The position numbers were made by a program, and so were the translations under genes. Source: Chitinophagales bacterium (lineage in GTDB: Bacteria > Bacteroidota > Bacteroidia > Chitinophagales > UBA8649). From it: DNA of 27,188 nucleotides. The notes beneath the pieces were generated by a model, which did no database searches, was not told the origin of the DNA, and worked only from the letters and a program-made list of their open reading frames with translations. The stretch is taken from the NCBI GenBank assembly GCA_016777395.1, contig JADHRO010000003.1, positions 1-27,188 on the forward strand. Reading direction: 5' to 3'. This document shows, piece after piece, positions 14,099-22,715 of the stretch. Within the stretch, counting starts at the first letter, position 1, and every line of letters begins with the position of its first letter.

Positions 14099-16321
14099 AT
14101 GCTCAAGCAAATAACAAGCTTATTTTATTCTTTCCCATTTCGACTCTTACTCAATCATTTAAAAGAGAATTTTGTATTGATCCTAGGTTGGTTAATTATA
14201 CTCTTAATTATCTTGGGCAAATTGGGCGATAGCTATGGCGTGCCAATACTTTTCTTAAACCCAGAATATCTTGGTGTAGTTGGGTACTTCAGTTTTCAAC
14301 TTGTAGGCTTTTGTCTTGGTGCATTTTACATTACCTGGAATATAGTTAGTTATCTTTTATACAGTTACCGTTATCCCTTCATAGCAAGCTTAAAGTGGCC
14401 ATTTGCTATGTTCACTTTCAATAATAGTATCATACCATTCTACTTTATACTGATTTATATCTACAAGATTATTAGCTATCAATACCTAGAAATGGGGAAA
14501 GATAAATTACAAATATTTTGGATGCTGCTGGGTTTATTATTCGGATTCATTTTAGTATTACTTATTGTCAGCGTTTATTTCCACCTTACGAATAAAAATG
14601 TACACGAGTATCTAGGTCCAGAAGAAGAGCACATCAATAAAAATGAGCATTGGGAGCACCTAGAAGGACAGGGCAGGGCAGCTAGAGTAGATTATTATTT
14701 AAGTCGTAAATTTCGTTTTCGTCATATTCGTGGGGTTACTCATTACCATGACAACATCCTCAAAAGAGTCTTCCATCAACACCACCTCAATGCATTTATT
14801 ATTATATTTATAAATGCTGCTATTCTCGTCCTAATTGGGATTGTAATCGATAAACCACTATTTGAAATTCCCGCAGCAGGTGCGATATTTTTATTTTGTG
14901 GCTTAATAATATCCCTTGCAGGATTGATCTATTATTGGGGAGGAAAATGGGGGTCAGTTCTGGTAATTTTAATCGTCATACTCCTCAATACTTTTTCACA
15001 GTTTGAATGGCTTCAAACAGATAGTCAAGCCTATGGACTTGATTATACAACCGAGCAAGAATATTCATTGTCCGTGCTCGACTCCTTATCGCAACCAGAA
15101 AAAGTTGAGGAAGACAGATTAAGCACCTTAGAAATATTAAATAATTGGAAGATAAAAAACAAAGAGGGGCAATCTTATTATCACAAACCTAAACTATGTA
15201 TTGTTTTGGCATCAGGTGGTGGAAGCAGAGCTGCTGCATATGCTATGAAGGTGGTGCAGACCTTGGATAGCTTGAGCAATGGGGCTTTAATGGAGCATAC
15301 AATTCTAATGACAGGCGCTTCAGGTGGGATGATGGGATTAGCGTATTACAGGGAGTTATATTTAAGAAAGCAGTTTGGCCTGATAGATAATTTGTCTAGT
15401 AAGGAATACCTAGATAACATTAGTGGCGATCTAATTAATAAGATTACCACGACCATTGTATCTCATGATATATTTTTTGGTTTAAAGCAGTATAGCTATA
15501 ATGAGAAGATATACCCTTTCGATAGAGGAACCGCTTTTGAAATAGCGCTAAACACCTATACTGAGGACTTTTTGAATAAGCCTATCTCAGCCTATAAAGA
15601 TTTTGAAAGAGAATCGATTATTCCCTTGATGTTTATAAACACGACCAATGTTGCCGATATGAGAAAGCTTATCATTAGCCCGCAAGCTATATCCTATATG
15701 ATGCGGGGATACTCTCAAGATGACCCTTCAAATTCCAATTTTTATGAGCTCGATGCCATAGATTTTGGTGCATTTTTTGCGAATAATTCACCAGAGGATT
15801 TACGCATGATTTCGGCCTTAAGAATGAATGCGACTTATCCATTAATATTGCCGAATGTATCCCTTCCTAGCCAACCTAAAATGGATGTATTTGATGCCGG
15901 AATTCGAGACAACTTTGGCATAGAAAATACGGTGAGATTCCTCAATGTTTTTCAAGATTGGATTGAAAATAATACGAGTGGCGTCGTTATCGTACAAATT
16001 AGAGGAACCTTAAAAAACAATCCTGTAGAAGATTTTGAGTACGAGACATTTTCATCTAAACTGACATCCTCCTTTGGGAGTATTGGAAGCAACATTACCA
16101 ATTCTCAAGATTATTTGCAAGATTACATGATACAAGGATTAGATGATGCTTTAAAAAACAAAATAGATATTGTCAGCTTTGAATATTCCCCTGCTGAAAA
16201 TGAGAAAAGAGTAAGTATGAGCCTAAGACTTTCTGAAAATGAAAAAATGAAGGTGAGTCAATCGGCTTTAAGCAATGAAAATACAGCAAAGTATGAGCAG
16301 GTTATTAAACTATTAGAATAA
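14099..16321 (+). CDS. Multi-pass membrane protein with patatin-like phospholipase domain
   Basis: A 740-residue protein joining an N-terminal membrane part to a patatin lipase domain. Hydrophobic helices lie at about 24-42, 57-85, 100-125, 138-165, 230-250, 258-280 and 285-305, separated by a charged, histidine-rich segment (about 175-225). From about 365 the patatin fold is clear: oxyanion loop SGGGSRAA (372-379), nucleophile elbow GASGG with Ser408, and the catalytic aspartate in DAGIRDN (Asp599; the family usually has DGG or DGA). The predicted activity is cleavage of acyl esters of membrane lipids on the cytoplasmic side. A near-consensus TAACTTTA lies 7 bases before the ATG. It converges on the sugar transferase gene with 7 bases between the stops. 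The substrate is unknown; a role in lipid turnover is inferred from the fold. Confidence 0.88.
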   Translation: MLKQITSLFYSFPFRLLLNHLKENFVLILGWLIILLIILGKLGDSYGVPILFLNPEYLGVVGYFSFQLVGFCLGAFYITWNIVSYLLYSYRYPFIASLKWPFAMFTFNNSIIPFYFILIYIYKIISYQYLEMGKDKLQIFWMLLGLLFGFILVLLIVSVYFHLTNKNVHEYLGPEEEHINKNEHWEHLEGQGRAARVDYYLSRKFRFRHIRGVTHYHDNILKRVFHQHHLNAFIIIFINAAILVLIGIVIDKPLFEIPAAGAIFLFCGLIISLAGLIYYWGGKWGSVLVILIVILLNTFSQFEWLQTDSQAYGLDYTTEQEYSLSVLDSLSQPEKVEEDRLSTLEILNNWKIKNKEGQSYYHKPKLCIVLASGGGSRAAAYAMKVVQTLDSLSNGALMEHTILMTGASGGMMGLAYYRELYLRKQFGLIDNLSSKEYLDNISGDLINKITTTIVSHDIFFGLKQYSYNEKIYPFDRGTAFEIALNTYTEDFLNKPISAYKDFERESIIPLMFINTTNVADMRKLIISPQAISYMMRGYSQDDPSNSNFYELDAIDFGAFFANNSPEDLRMISALRMNATYPLILPNVSLPSQPKMDVFDAGIRDNFGIENTVRFLNVFQDWIENNTSGVVIVQIRGTLKNNPVEDFEYETFSSKLTSSFGSIGSNITNSQDYLQDYMIQGLDDALKNKIDIVSFEYSPAENEKRVSMSLRLSENEKMKVSQSALSNENTAKYEQVIKLLE

Positions 16322-16328
16322 GCCTTAG

Positions 16329-17744
16329 CTACTTCCCTCTCCCTCTTAGTAAGGTAACAATAGTGTATAAAAACACCTTAAAATCTAGTCCCAAAGACCG
16401 TTTTTCAATATATATAATATCGTATTTTAATCGTTCAATCATTTCCTCTACATTTTGAGCATAGCCATATTTAACCATTCCCAAAGAAGTAAGGCCAGGT
16501 TTGACTCGCTGTAGGTGTTTTACTTGAGGGGCAATTTCGCTCATTTCTTGAATAAAGTGTTCCCGTTCTGGGCGAGGGCCAATAAGACTCATCTCCCCTT
16601 TTAATACATTCCAAAACTGAGGCAATTCATCTATTCTCCATTTCCGCATCACTTTACCTAAAGGAGTTATGCGTTCATCATGATCTGATGACAAAGCAGG
16701 GCCATTGGGCTCTGCATTATCGCTCATAGACCTAAACTTATACAATCTAAATGGCATTCCACCTAGGCCTACTCTTCGCTGAAAGTATATAATACTTCCA
16801 CCATCACTTGCTTTAATAAGCACAGCAACTAAAAAGAATATTGGAATAAGTAAAACAATGGCAAGCATAGCAACCGATGCATCTAATATTCTTTTAGTAT
16901 GCTGCTGCCATGGTTGCATAGCATCAGGATAAATATCAATTAGCGGCGCACCGACCACCTCACTCATGCTTACTGAACCAGAAAGTATATCGTATAAATC
17001 TGGAATTATTCGAATAAATACCTTGCGTAAGGACAGACTGATAATAATTCGATTAATAAAAGTATGCTCCTTTTGTTCAACTGCAATAATAACATCCTCA
17101 ATATTCAGTTCTTCACAGATTGCCTCCAGTTGATTGACATTTCCCAACACAGGTAACTCTTCTCTTAATTGTTTGCTTTTATCATCAAGCACGACTAAAC
17201 CCTTGATATTATAACCGTAAACCTGAGGATTCGTTTTGAATTCTTCAAAAAACTGATACGCCTTAAATGAGCTCCCTACAATGATCGCATTTACCAAAAT
17301 TTCACCCTTTGCCATTCTATCTTTAATAATCGTAAGCATAATGACCCTGCTTATAACTGTCAAAGAAAAATGGACAATTAACAAAAAAGAAAATGTAGCA
17401 TAGTACTTTGTATAGATAGTTACATTATCATCGAGTAATAAGATAAAAAATATAGCTAAAACACCCAATAATGACTGCCAAAAGGTTCTAAAAATAGTTT
17501 TCAACCTCGATTGCCGATAGGATTTGTAGTACTGCCCAGTAAAGCTGTACCAAAGCACCCAAGCAAGAGGCAAGAGTAGCAAGCCTAAGTTGAAATTTTT
17601 ATCACTCAATAACTGAGTGAATTCGAAGGTATAATTGTCTACATAACTCCTTCTAAAAATGAAGAAAATTAACCAAGCTACCCAAGCGGCTAACCAATCT
17701 AAAACTTTAAAAAAAGCACTATTGACATTCCCTTTTCTTGACAT
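16329..17744 (-). CDS. Polyprenyl-phosphate sugar-1-phosphate transferase (WcaJ/WbaP type)
   Basis: Starts synthesis of an exopolysaccharide, capsule or O-antigen by moving a sugar-1-phosphate from a nucleotide sugar to undecaprenyl phosphate in the inner membrane. The 471-residue protein has about four N-terminal transmembrane helices (about 12-30, 52-69, 88-105 and 118-138), a central Rossmann-like CoA-binding-type domain (about 150-260), a further hydrophobic helix (288-310) and the C-terminal catalytic domain. That domain contains FQRRVGLGG, KFRSM (336-340), the catalytic DELPQ (372-376) and GPRPE (389-393). It overlaps the lipoprotein gene upstream by one base (TAATG), so the two are cotranslated. 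No glycosyltransferases, flippase or polymerase are in the window, so it is separated from the rest of its pathway. The sugar specificity cannot be read. Confidence 0.95.
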   Translation of the reverse strand: MSRKGNVNSAFFKVLDWLAAWVAWLIFFIFRRSYVDNYTFEFTQLLSDKNFNLGLLLLPLAWVLWYSFTGQYYKSYRQSRLKTIFRTFWQSLLGVLAIFFILLLDDNVTIYTKYYATFSFLLIVHFSLTVISRVIMLTIIKDRMAKGEILVNAIIVGSSFKAYQFFEEFKTNPQVYGYNIKGLVVLDDKSKQLREELPVLGNVNQLEAICEELNIEDVIIAVEQKEHTFINRIIISLSLRKVFIRIIPDLYDILSGSVSMSEVVGAPLIDIYPDAMQPWQQHTKRILDASVAMLAIVLLIPIFFLVAVLIKASDGGSIIYFQRRVGLGGMPFRLYKFRSMSDNAEPNGPALSSDHDERITPLGKVMRKWRIDELPQFWNVLKGEMSLIGPRPEREHFIQEMSEIAPQVKHLQRVKPGLTSLGMVKYGYAQNVEEMIERLKYDIIYIEKRSLGLDFKVFLYTIVTLLRGRGK

Positions 17745-18574
17745 TATATGACGACAATTTTAAAATTATCTATATACAAATTCGATTCATCAATACCTTC
17801 CAATTTTTCCACCTCAATGAAAAAATTAAAACTTTCAGCAGATAAGGAATTTACCAAGTTCGATATGTCGTAGTATATTTTATACCAATCTTCTGATGCA
17901 AAAATTCTATCTATATAACCCGATTGACCAACCACACCTCCTTGCAAAGTTTCAATCCCCAATCCAAAATCGACATCTCCCTTGTATTCCATTTCAATAT
18001 ATACCCTTTTAAGCGGGGTGATGTCAACTGGCGAACTAGTTACCCCTCTAACCAGCGTATTCGTATTGTCAAGTTCTATCCACAAAGCCCGACCTTCAAT
18101 ATTATTCGTATCCCCTAAAGAAGTGCGATTTAAGACTCCGAAGATATTGCCATTTTCAAAATCTTCATTTAAGGGAAATTCCGTTTCATCATAATACTCA
18201 AAAACCGGATTAATAACAACCGTTTCTGCTGGATTCAAAACTACTGTGGTCTTGTAAGGCTGGTATGCTGGATAAATTTCTCTGTTGAAATAATCCCCCT
18301 TCATAAAAACACCTGCATTCAAAATCACCTGTCGCTCTCCGCTCACTAGAACAGGAGCTAGCACAGGCATCTCATATGGCCCCACATTTTCCCCTTCACT
18401 TTCAATCCATAGGGTGCTTATCAATTGAGAAGAAGAGCCTTGACCTACCTTAGCATTTACCCGAATCGAATCAATTTGTATATACGCTGGAATCCCAGAA
18501 TTAGGTCCCTTAGAACATGCCGTAATTAGCACTAGGCTGATTACTAAAATAAACTGTCTTTTAAATGAAATCAT
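17744..18574 (-). CDS. Lipoprotein of unknown function coupled to the sugar transferase
   Basis: A 276-residue lipoprotein: residues 1-20 form a signal with lipobox ITAC and anchor Cys20. The mature part begins with a region resembling an immunoglobulin-like beta domain (about 30-125, IQIDSIRVNAKVGQGSS) and continues with a jelly-roll-like stretch after NEDFENGNIF (about 137-276), with alternating hydrophobic residues and a YIDNFKIVVI ending as in carbohydrate-binding-type folds. No catalytic motif is seen. Its stop overlaps the start of the sugar transferase, and a TATTTTTG promoter lies 25 bases upstream of its ATG. A function in export or surface attachment of the polysaccharide is inferred from linkage only. 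Confidence 0.78.
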   Translation of the reverse strand: MISFKRQFILVISLVLITACSKGPNSGIPAYIQIDSIRVNAKVGQGSSSQLISTLWIESEGENVGPYEMPVLAPVLVSGERQVILNAGVFMKGDYFNREIYPAYQPYKTTVVLNPAETVVINPVFEYYDETEFPLNEDFENGNIFGVLNRTSLGDTNNIEGRALWIELDNTNTLVRGVTSSPVDITPLKRVYIEMEYKGDVDFGLGIETLQGGVVGQSGYIDRIFASEDWYKIYYDISNLVNSLSAESFNFFIEVEKLEGIDESNLYIDNFKIVVI

Positions 18575-18599
18575 AGCGCATTCTTGTCTTACTGAACGA

Positions 18600-18607
18600 C
18601 AAAAATA
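18600..18607 (-). promoter_or_regulatory. Putative -7 element TATTTTTG of the lipoprotein-sugar transferase pair
   Basis: It matches TAnnTTTG, located at the stop of the oxidoreductase gene and 25 bases before the lipoprotein ATG at 18574. It suggests the pair can be transcribed separately from the oxidoreductase. Confidence 0.45.
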
Positions 18608-18608
18608 A

Positions 18609-19586
18609 TTAAATAATATTCAGTCGCTGAATTTTATCTAAAACTCCATAAGCAACCTCCATGGCTTTAAGACCATCCATTGCCGTAACCTCCGTTTCTT
18701 TATTCTGGTAGATACTGTTAGCAAAGGACTCTAGCTCCATTTTAATCGAATTGACAGGGATGATTTCTGGCGTATCAAAATGGATATACTTCTTTTGTTT
18801 ATTTTCTCCAAGGTCTAGCTCAAAAGTATTTATATCACTAGGCTGCTCGTTGTATAGTTTGAATATCTCCGTTTTCTTTTCCAAGAAATCAATACTCACA
18901 TATGAATCACGCTGAAAAATTCTTGTTTTGCGCATATTTTTTACAGACAATCTGCTGGCCGTAACATTAGCAACACAGCCATTATCAAATTCAATACGCG
19001 CGTTTGCGATATCTGGTGAGTCACTAATAATTGGGACACCTGAAGCATGAATGTTTTTTACATTCGTATTGACCAATTTGAGAATAATATCAATATCATG
19101 AATCATTAAATCATGAATAACCGAGACATCCGTTCCTCTGGGGTTAAATTGCGCTAATCGGTGGGTCTCAATAAACATGGGATCAAAAGCATAGTCTTTA
19201 ACCGCTAAAAATGCTGGATTAAATCGTTCCACATGTCCAATTTGTGCTTTTACATTTGCTTCTTTGATTAATTCAACAAGTTGAAATGCCTCTTCCAATG
19301 TTGATGTCATCGGTTTCTCAATGAATACGTGCTTGGTATTTTTTAAAACCATACGCGCGCACTCAAAATGAGAAATGGTGGATGTAACAATATCTATAGC
19401 ATCACAAGAATGAATCAGTTCTTCTAGGTCTGTGAAGCGTTTCACTTGAAGTTTTTCCTCAGCCTTTTGAGCATTACTATCATTGGGGTCATAGAACCCC
19501 ACTAATTCAAGCACATCAATTTCATTGATAAGCTTCATATGGATTTTCCCTAAATGTCCTGCACCAAGTACACCTATTTTTAGCAT
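18609..19586 (-). CDS. Gfo/Idh/MocA family NAD(P)-dependent oxidoreductase
   Basis: Sugar-type dehydrogenase. The 325-residue product has an N-terminal Rossmann fold with GVLGAGHLGKIH (5-16), the EKP motif (90-92), GHVERFNPA (117-125) and the catalytic HDLMIHDID (158-166), followed by the C-terminal beta-sheet domain with NVTASRLSVKNMRKTRIFQ. The combination of VERFNPA, MIHDID and ASRLS...RKTRIFQ resembles the branch found in lipid A gene clusters of other phyla, where GnnA-type UDP-GlcNAc 3-dehydrogenases occur; this is a resemblance from memory, not a proof. No partner aminotransferase (GnnB) is nearby. The gene lies between recO (137-base gap) and the lipoprotein-sugar transferase pair on the same strand, so a role in envelope sugar synthesis is reasonable. 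No good promoter motif was found in its 137-base upstream gap. Confidence 0.88.
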   Translation of the reverse strand: MLKIGVLGAGHLGKIHMKLINEIDVLELVGFYDPNDSNAQKAEEKLQVKRFTDLEELIHSCDAIDIVTSTISHFECARMVLKNTKHVFIEKPMTSTLEEAFQLVELIKEANVKAQIGHVERFNPAFLAVKDYAFDPMFIETHRLAQFNPRGTDVSVIHDLMIHDIDIILKLVNTNVKNIHASGVPIISDSPDIANARIEFDNGCVANVTASRLSVKNMRKTRIFQRDSYVSIDFLEKKTEIFKLYNEQPSDINTFELDLGENKQKKYIHFDTPEIIPVNSIKMELESFANSIYQNKETEVTAMDGLKAMEVAYGVLDKIQRLNII

Positions 19587-19723
19587 TACATGTATTTAAG
19601 CGAGATTAACTCTATAACATTCAAAGCACTAAAATAAGTGACTAGCTTTAGGAAAAAGCGTAATCCAACATAATGGTTTCCAACCTCATTTGTTAAGTGA
19701 GTATTAATTTGTACAATATCAAT

Positions 19724-20431
19724 TTAAGCTAATATTGATTCTAAAACCTTTAGACTTTTAATTCCTCTAAAATTTTCGATGTGAAAGGTGTAGTAATTAA
19801 GCATAATGTTTAGGACTTCTTTTCGCTCTTCTTTATTCAATTTTAGTCCCTCCTCATGCAGTAATTGATTCCACAAAATAGACTGACTATCAGAGAGGAT
19901 AAAAGGATTTGATGACGAAAAAGCGGTAAACTCACCCTCTTTTAAACTAAATCTTGCTTGTGTTTGGGTTCTTTGTCCACGGGGATAAATCCCTAAATAT
20001 TTCATAAACTCTAGTAAAAAATACAAATGGAAATTCACCTCAAATTCATTATTGTCAAAATTAATCAGGGAATTAGAGATAAAAGAATACAATTGATTAT
20101 CTTCTTTATCCTCATGCACACAGTTTGATAGAACTTCTATTAAAAACATTAAGACACAAGATTTACGAATATCATCCATGACAGACGTATAGATATATGT
20201 ACTTTTATACTCCCTCAAAGATTGAAAACTCTTGTGATCTTGGTAATACATAATCAGATCGAGCAGCATTCCTGATTGGAAATTTGCTGCTTTCCCATTC
20301 GCCTTAACGCTTCTCACCCCTTTTATCATAAAGGTCTGTAAGCCATGTGATTCCGTTAATATTTTAACGATTAAGCTTGTCTCTTGAAACTTGATACTCT
20401 TGAAAACAATCCCTTTGGTGGCAACTAGCAT
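19724..20431 (-). CDS. recO: DNA repair protein RecO
   Basis: RecO binds single-stranded DNA and, with RecF and RecR, helps load RecA and anneal strands during gap repair. The 235-residue product begins MLVATKGIVFKSIKFQETSLIVKI, the characteristic N-terminal OB-fold of RecO (about 1-80), with KGVRS (37-41), and continues as the helical C-terminal domain. The four-cysteine zinc site of some RecO proteins is absent; only scattered cysteines (for example C92 and C104) are present, which is common in the phylum. A TATTTTTG element stands exactly 4 bases before the ATG, so the mRNA would be almost leaderless. The 236 bases between its start and metF hold no convincing gene. Confidence 0.92.
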   Translation of the reverse strand: MLVATKGIVFKSIKFQETSLIVKILTESHGLQTFMIKGVRSVKANGKAANFQSGMLLDLIMYYQDHKSFQSLREYKSTYIYTSVMDDIRKSCVLMFLIEVLSNCVHEDKEDNQLYSFISNSLINFDNNEFEVNFHLYFLLEFMKYLGIYPRGQRTQTQARFSLKEGEFTAFSSSNPFILSDSQSILWNQLLHEEGLKLNKEERKEVLNIMLNYYTFHIENFRGIKSLKVLESILA

Positions 20432-20435
20432 CCTG

Positions 20436-20443
20436 CAAAAATA
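20436..20443 (-). promoter_or_regulatory. Putative -7 element TATTTTTG of recO
   Basis: It matches TAnnTTTG, followed by CAGG and then the recO ATG at 20431. The spacing to the start codon is exactly 4 bases, as for nrnA and metF. Confidence 0.5.
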
Positions 20444-20667
20444 CAGATTATGTAGTTCTAAAATGAGCTATTTATCACTCTTGAAAAAGAAAAAATATCG
20501 GAAAGGATAGCAAAGTGTATGAACTAAAAAGAATTTTTACTTCAAAAATCAATCGGATGAGCATTAAAGCAACAGGCTTATACCACTGCAGATAAGATAT
20601 AAGGTATTATTGACTAAACAGCTCTTGCTAAAAAAAGTCATCGTGAGGCTGCAAGGCATCGCAACAA

Positions 20668-21624
20668 TTAGAAAACTCCCCGAGCTATCGCCGCAGTATT
20701 TTCACTTCTACTCATCGTATAATAATGGATACATGGTACATCGGCATTCTTCAACTCTTTACTTTGTTGGATTGCCCATTCTATTCCTACCTGCTTAACC
20801 CCTCTGTTATCCTTACACTTATCTACTTCCTTTTGCAATTCTTCCGGAATGTCAATGTGAAACATACTTGGCAAGACATTTAAATGGTTCTTTGTTGCTA
20901 TGGGTTTCAAGCCCGGAATAACAGGAACATTAATTCCAAATTTTCTACATTTATTCACAAATTCAAAATATTTTTTATTGTCAAAAAACATCTGAGTTAC
21001 AATATAATCCGCCCCGGCATCTACCTTTGCTTTAAGGTATTTTAAATCACTATTTAAATTTGGAGCCTCAAAGTGTTTTTCTGGATAGCCAGCAACGCCT
21101 GAACAAAAATTTGTGTGAAAATCCGAGATGGTTTCCTCGTGTAAAAATTGTCCTTTATTCATTTTATGGACTTGATCGACTAAATCAACTGCATAAATAT
21201 TTCTATTTATACGATCTTGGATGTGATACTCGGACTTGCCGATCTCATCTCCCTTGATGATTAATACATTCTCTATACCCAAATAATAAAGAGAAAAAAG
21301 AGCATCTTCTGTCTCTTCTTTCGTAAACCCTCCACAAATTAAGTGTGGAACGGCCTCCACCTTGTATTTATTCATAATTGCAGCGCAAATACCAACGGTT
21401 CCCGGTCTTTTTCGTACCGGTATTTGACGCAATGTACCATCCAAATTTTTTCGATAAGTAATTTCCTCTCGGTGATAAGTGACGTCAACAAATGGAGGTT
21501 TAAACTCCATTAAAGGGTCCAGCACCTTATATAAATCATTAATATTTTTGCCTTTCATTGGTGGAAGTACCTCCAAAGAAAACAAGGTTTTTTTAGTCTG
21601 ATTGATTAAATCAATTACTTTCAT
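20668..21624 (-). CDS. metF: Methylenetetrahydrofolate reductase
   Basis: Reduces 5,10-methylene-THF to 5-methyl-THF with FAD, supplying the methyl group for methionine synthesis; cytosolic. The 318-residue protein has the TIM-barrel landmarks of MetF: FSLEVLPP with the catalytic glutamate E18, FVDVTYH (about 45-51), the FAD/folate region VPHLICGG and the C-terminal GIEWAIQQSKEL. The length is normal. It is divergent from the homocysteine-binding half of methionine synthase, the next enzyme in the pathway, with 104 bases between the start codons, so both may share control. A TAAATTTG element lies exactly 4 bases before its ATG. I see no SAM riboswitch in the gap, which is too short on either side of the promoters. 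Confidence 0.96.
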   Translation of the reverse strand: MKVIDLINQTKKTLFSLEVLPPMKGKNINDLYKVLDPLMEFKPPFVDVTYHREEITYRKNLDGTLRQIPVRKRPGTVGICAAIMNKYKVEAVPHLICGGFTKEETEDALFSLYYLGIENVLIIKGDEIGKSEYHIQDRINRNIYAVDLVDQVHKMNKGQFLHEETISDFHTNFCSGVAGYPEKHFEAPNLNSDLKYLKAKVDAGADYIVTQMFFDNKKYFEFVNKCRKFGINVPVIPGLKPIATKNHLNVLPSMFHIDIPEELQKEVDKCKDNRGVKQVGIEWAIQQSKELKNADVPCIHYYTMSRSENTAAIARGVF

Positions 21625-21628
21625 AGTG

Positions 21629-21636
21629 CAAATTTA
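21629..21636 (-). promoter_or_regulatory. Putative -7 element TAAATTTG of metF
   Basis: It matches TAnnTTTG, followed by CACT and then the metF ATG at 21624. The 4-base gap implies transcription starting at or next to the start codon. Confidence 0.5.
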
Positions 21637-21728
21637 CATCTTGTTCATTTCAAAATCAATTTTTTGAGTAATTTCACGTAAAATTGATGAGTAAACTTTG
21701 ACTATAAGCCACACTCCCTCCTAGTAAT

Positions 21729-22715
21729 ATGTCGAATATTAAAAAAATAGCAAGTCAGAAAATCCTTATTCTTGATGGTGCAATGGGTACTATGATTCAG
21801 CGGCATCCATTGACTGAAGAAGATTTTCGAGGTGAAAGATTCAAAAATCACACCTTGTCATTGAAAGGAAATAACGATTTATTATCGATTTCACAGCCAT
21901 CAATCATAAAAGATATTCATCGACAATATCTTGATGCTGGAGCGGACATCATCGAAACGAATACCTTTAGTGGAACTACAATTGCACAAGAGGACTATGG
22001 ATTAACCGCTGATGATGTATACGAAATCAATTTTCAATCTGCAAAAATCGCAAAAGAAGTTGCTCGCGAGTTTAAAGACAAATTTGTTGCAGGAAGTATT
22101 GGCCCAACCAATAGAACGGCCTCATTATCACCAGATGTGAATAATCCAGGATATCGAGCTGTAACTTTTGATGAATTAAAAGATGCCTATAAATTTCAGG
22201 TGAAAGGACTTATTGACGGAGGAGTAGATGTCTTATTGGTAGAAACAGTTTTTGATACACTCAATGCAAAAGCTGCTCTTTTTGCCATTCAGGAGTATTA
22301 TTTAGAATACAATATTAGCTTGCCAATTATGATTTCTGGTACAATTACAGATGCAAGTGGAAGGACATTAAGCGGTCAAACTACTGAAGCTTTTTTAATT
22401 TCTATTCAGCATGCACCACTATTCAGCGTTGGACTCAACTGTGCCTTAGGTGCAAAGCAGCTGCGACCTTATCTGCAAGTATTAGCCGATAAATCTTCTT
22501 TTGGCGTTAGCGCACATCCAAATGCCGGTTTACCTAATGAATTTGGTGAGTACGATGAAAGTCCTCAGGACATGGCAGGGCAAATTGAAGTATTCTTGGA
22601 AGAAGGCTTACTTAATATAGTTGGTGGTTGTTGTGGTACTACTCCAGATCATATCCAAGCTATAGCAAATACTGCCTCGAAATATAGCCCTCGAATCTTG
22701 AAAGAAAATGCCTAA
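21729..22715 (+). CDS. metH: Homocysteine-binding half of cobalamin-dependent methionine synthase (MetH1)
   Basis: Catalyses methyl transfer to homocysteine as the N-terminal module of MetH. The 328-residue product covers only the homocysteine domain: LDGAMGTMIQ (15-24), ETNTF (76-80), GSIGPTNRTASL (122-133) and the three zinc-binding cysteines C238 (in GLNCALGA), C301 and C302 (in GGCCGTTP). The wording of these motifs (GPTNRTAS, NCALGA) is that of MetH, not of betaine-homocysteine or MmuM-type enzymes. Folate, cobalamin and activation domains are missing; in flavobacteria these usually form a second protein, MetH2, which is not adjacent here. It is divergent from metF and its stop overlaps the batE stop on the other strand by 4 bases (CTAA). 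A near-promoter TAAACTTTG (spacer one base too long) lies upstream. Confidence 0.93.
   Translation: MSNIKKIASQKILILDGAMGTMIQRHPLTEEDFRGERFKNHTLSLKGNNDLLSISQPSIIKDIHRQYLDAGADIIETNTFSGTTIAQEDYGLTADDVYEINFQSAKIAKEVAREFKDKFVAGSIGPTNRTASLSPDVNNPGYRAVTFDELKDAYKFQVKGLIDGGVDVLLVETVFDTLNAKAALFAIQEYYLEYNISLPIMISGTITDASGRTLSGQTTEAFLISIQHAPLFSVGLNCALGAKQLRPYLQVLADKSSFGVSAHPNAGLPNEFGEYDESPQDMAGQIEVFLEEGLLNIVGGCCGTTPDHIQAIANTASKYSPRILKENA

Noticed and set aside
19587..19723. Small RNA or regulatory RNA between recO and the Gfo/Idh gene
   Set aside because: Only 4-bp stems such as GGTT/AACC and CACT/AGTG were found, with no promoter consensus or terminator. Nothing can be supported.
20564..20659. 31-codon open frame on the - strand in the 236-base gap between metF and recO
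   Set aside because: It is short, has no promoter element, signal peptide or recognisable motif, and its composition is like the surrounding spacer. The gap otherwise shows only the recO promoter element.
21625..21728. SAM or cobalamin riboswitch between metF and metH1
   Set aside because: The gap is 104 bases and shared by two divergent promoters. The metF element is 4 bases from its ATG, and no conserved stem pattern of known riboswitches is visible.
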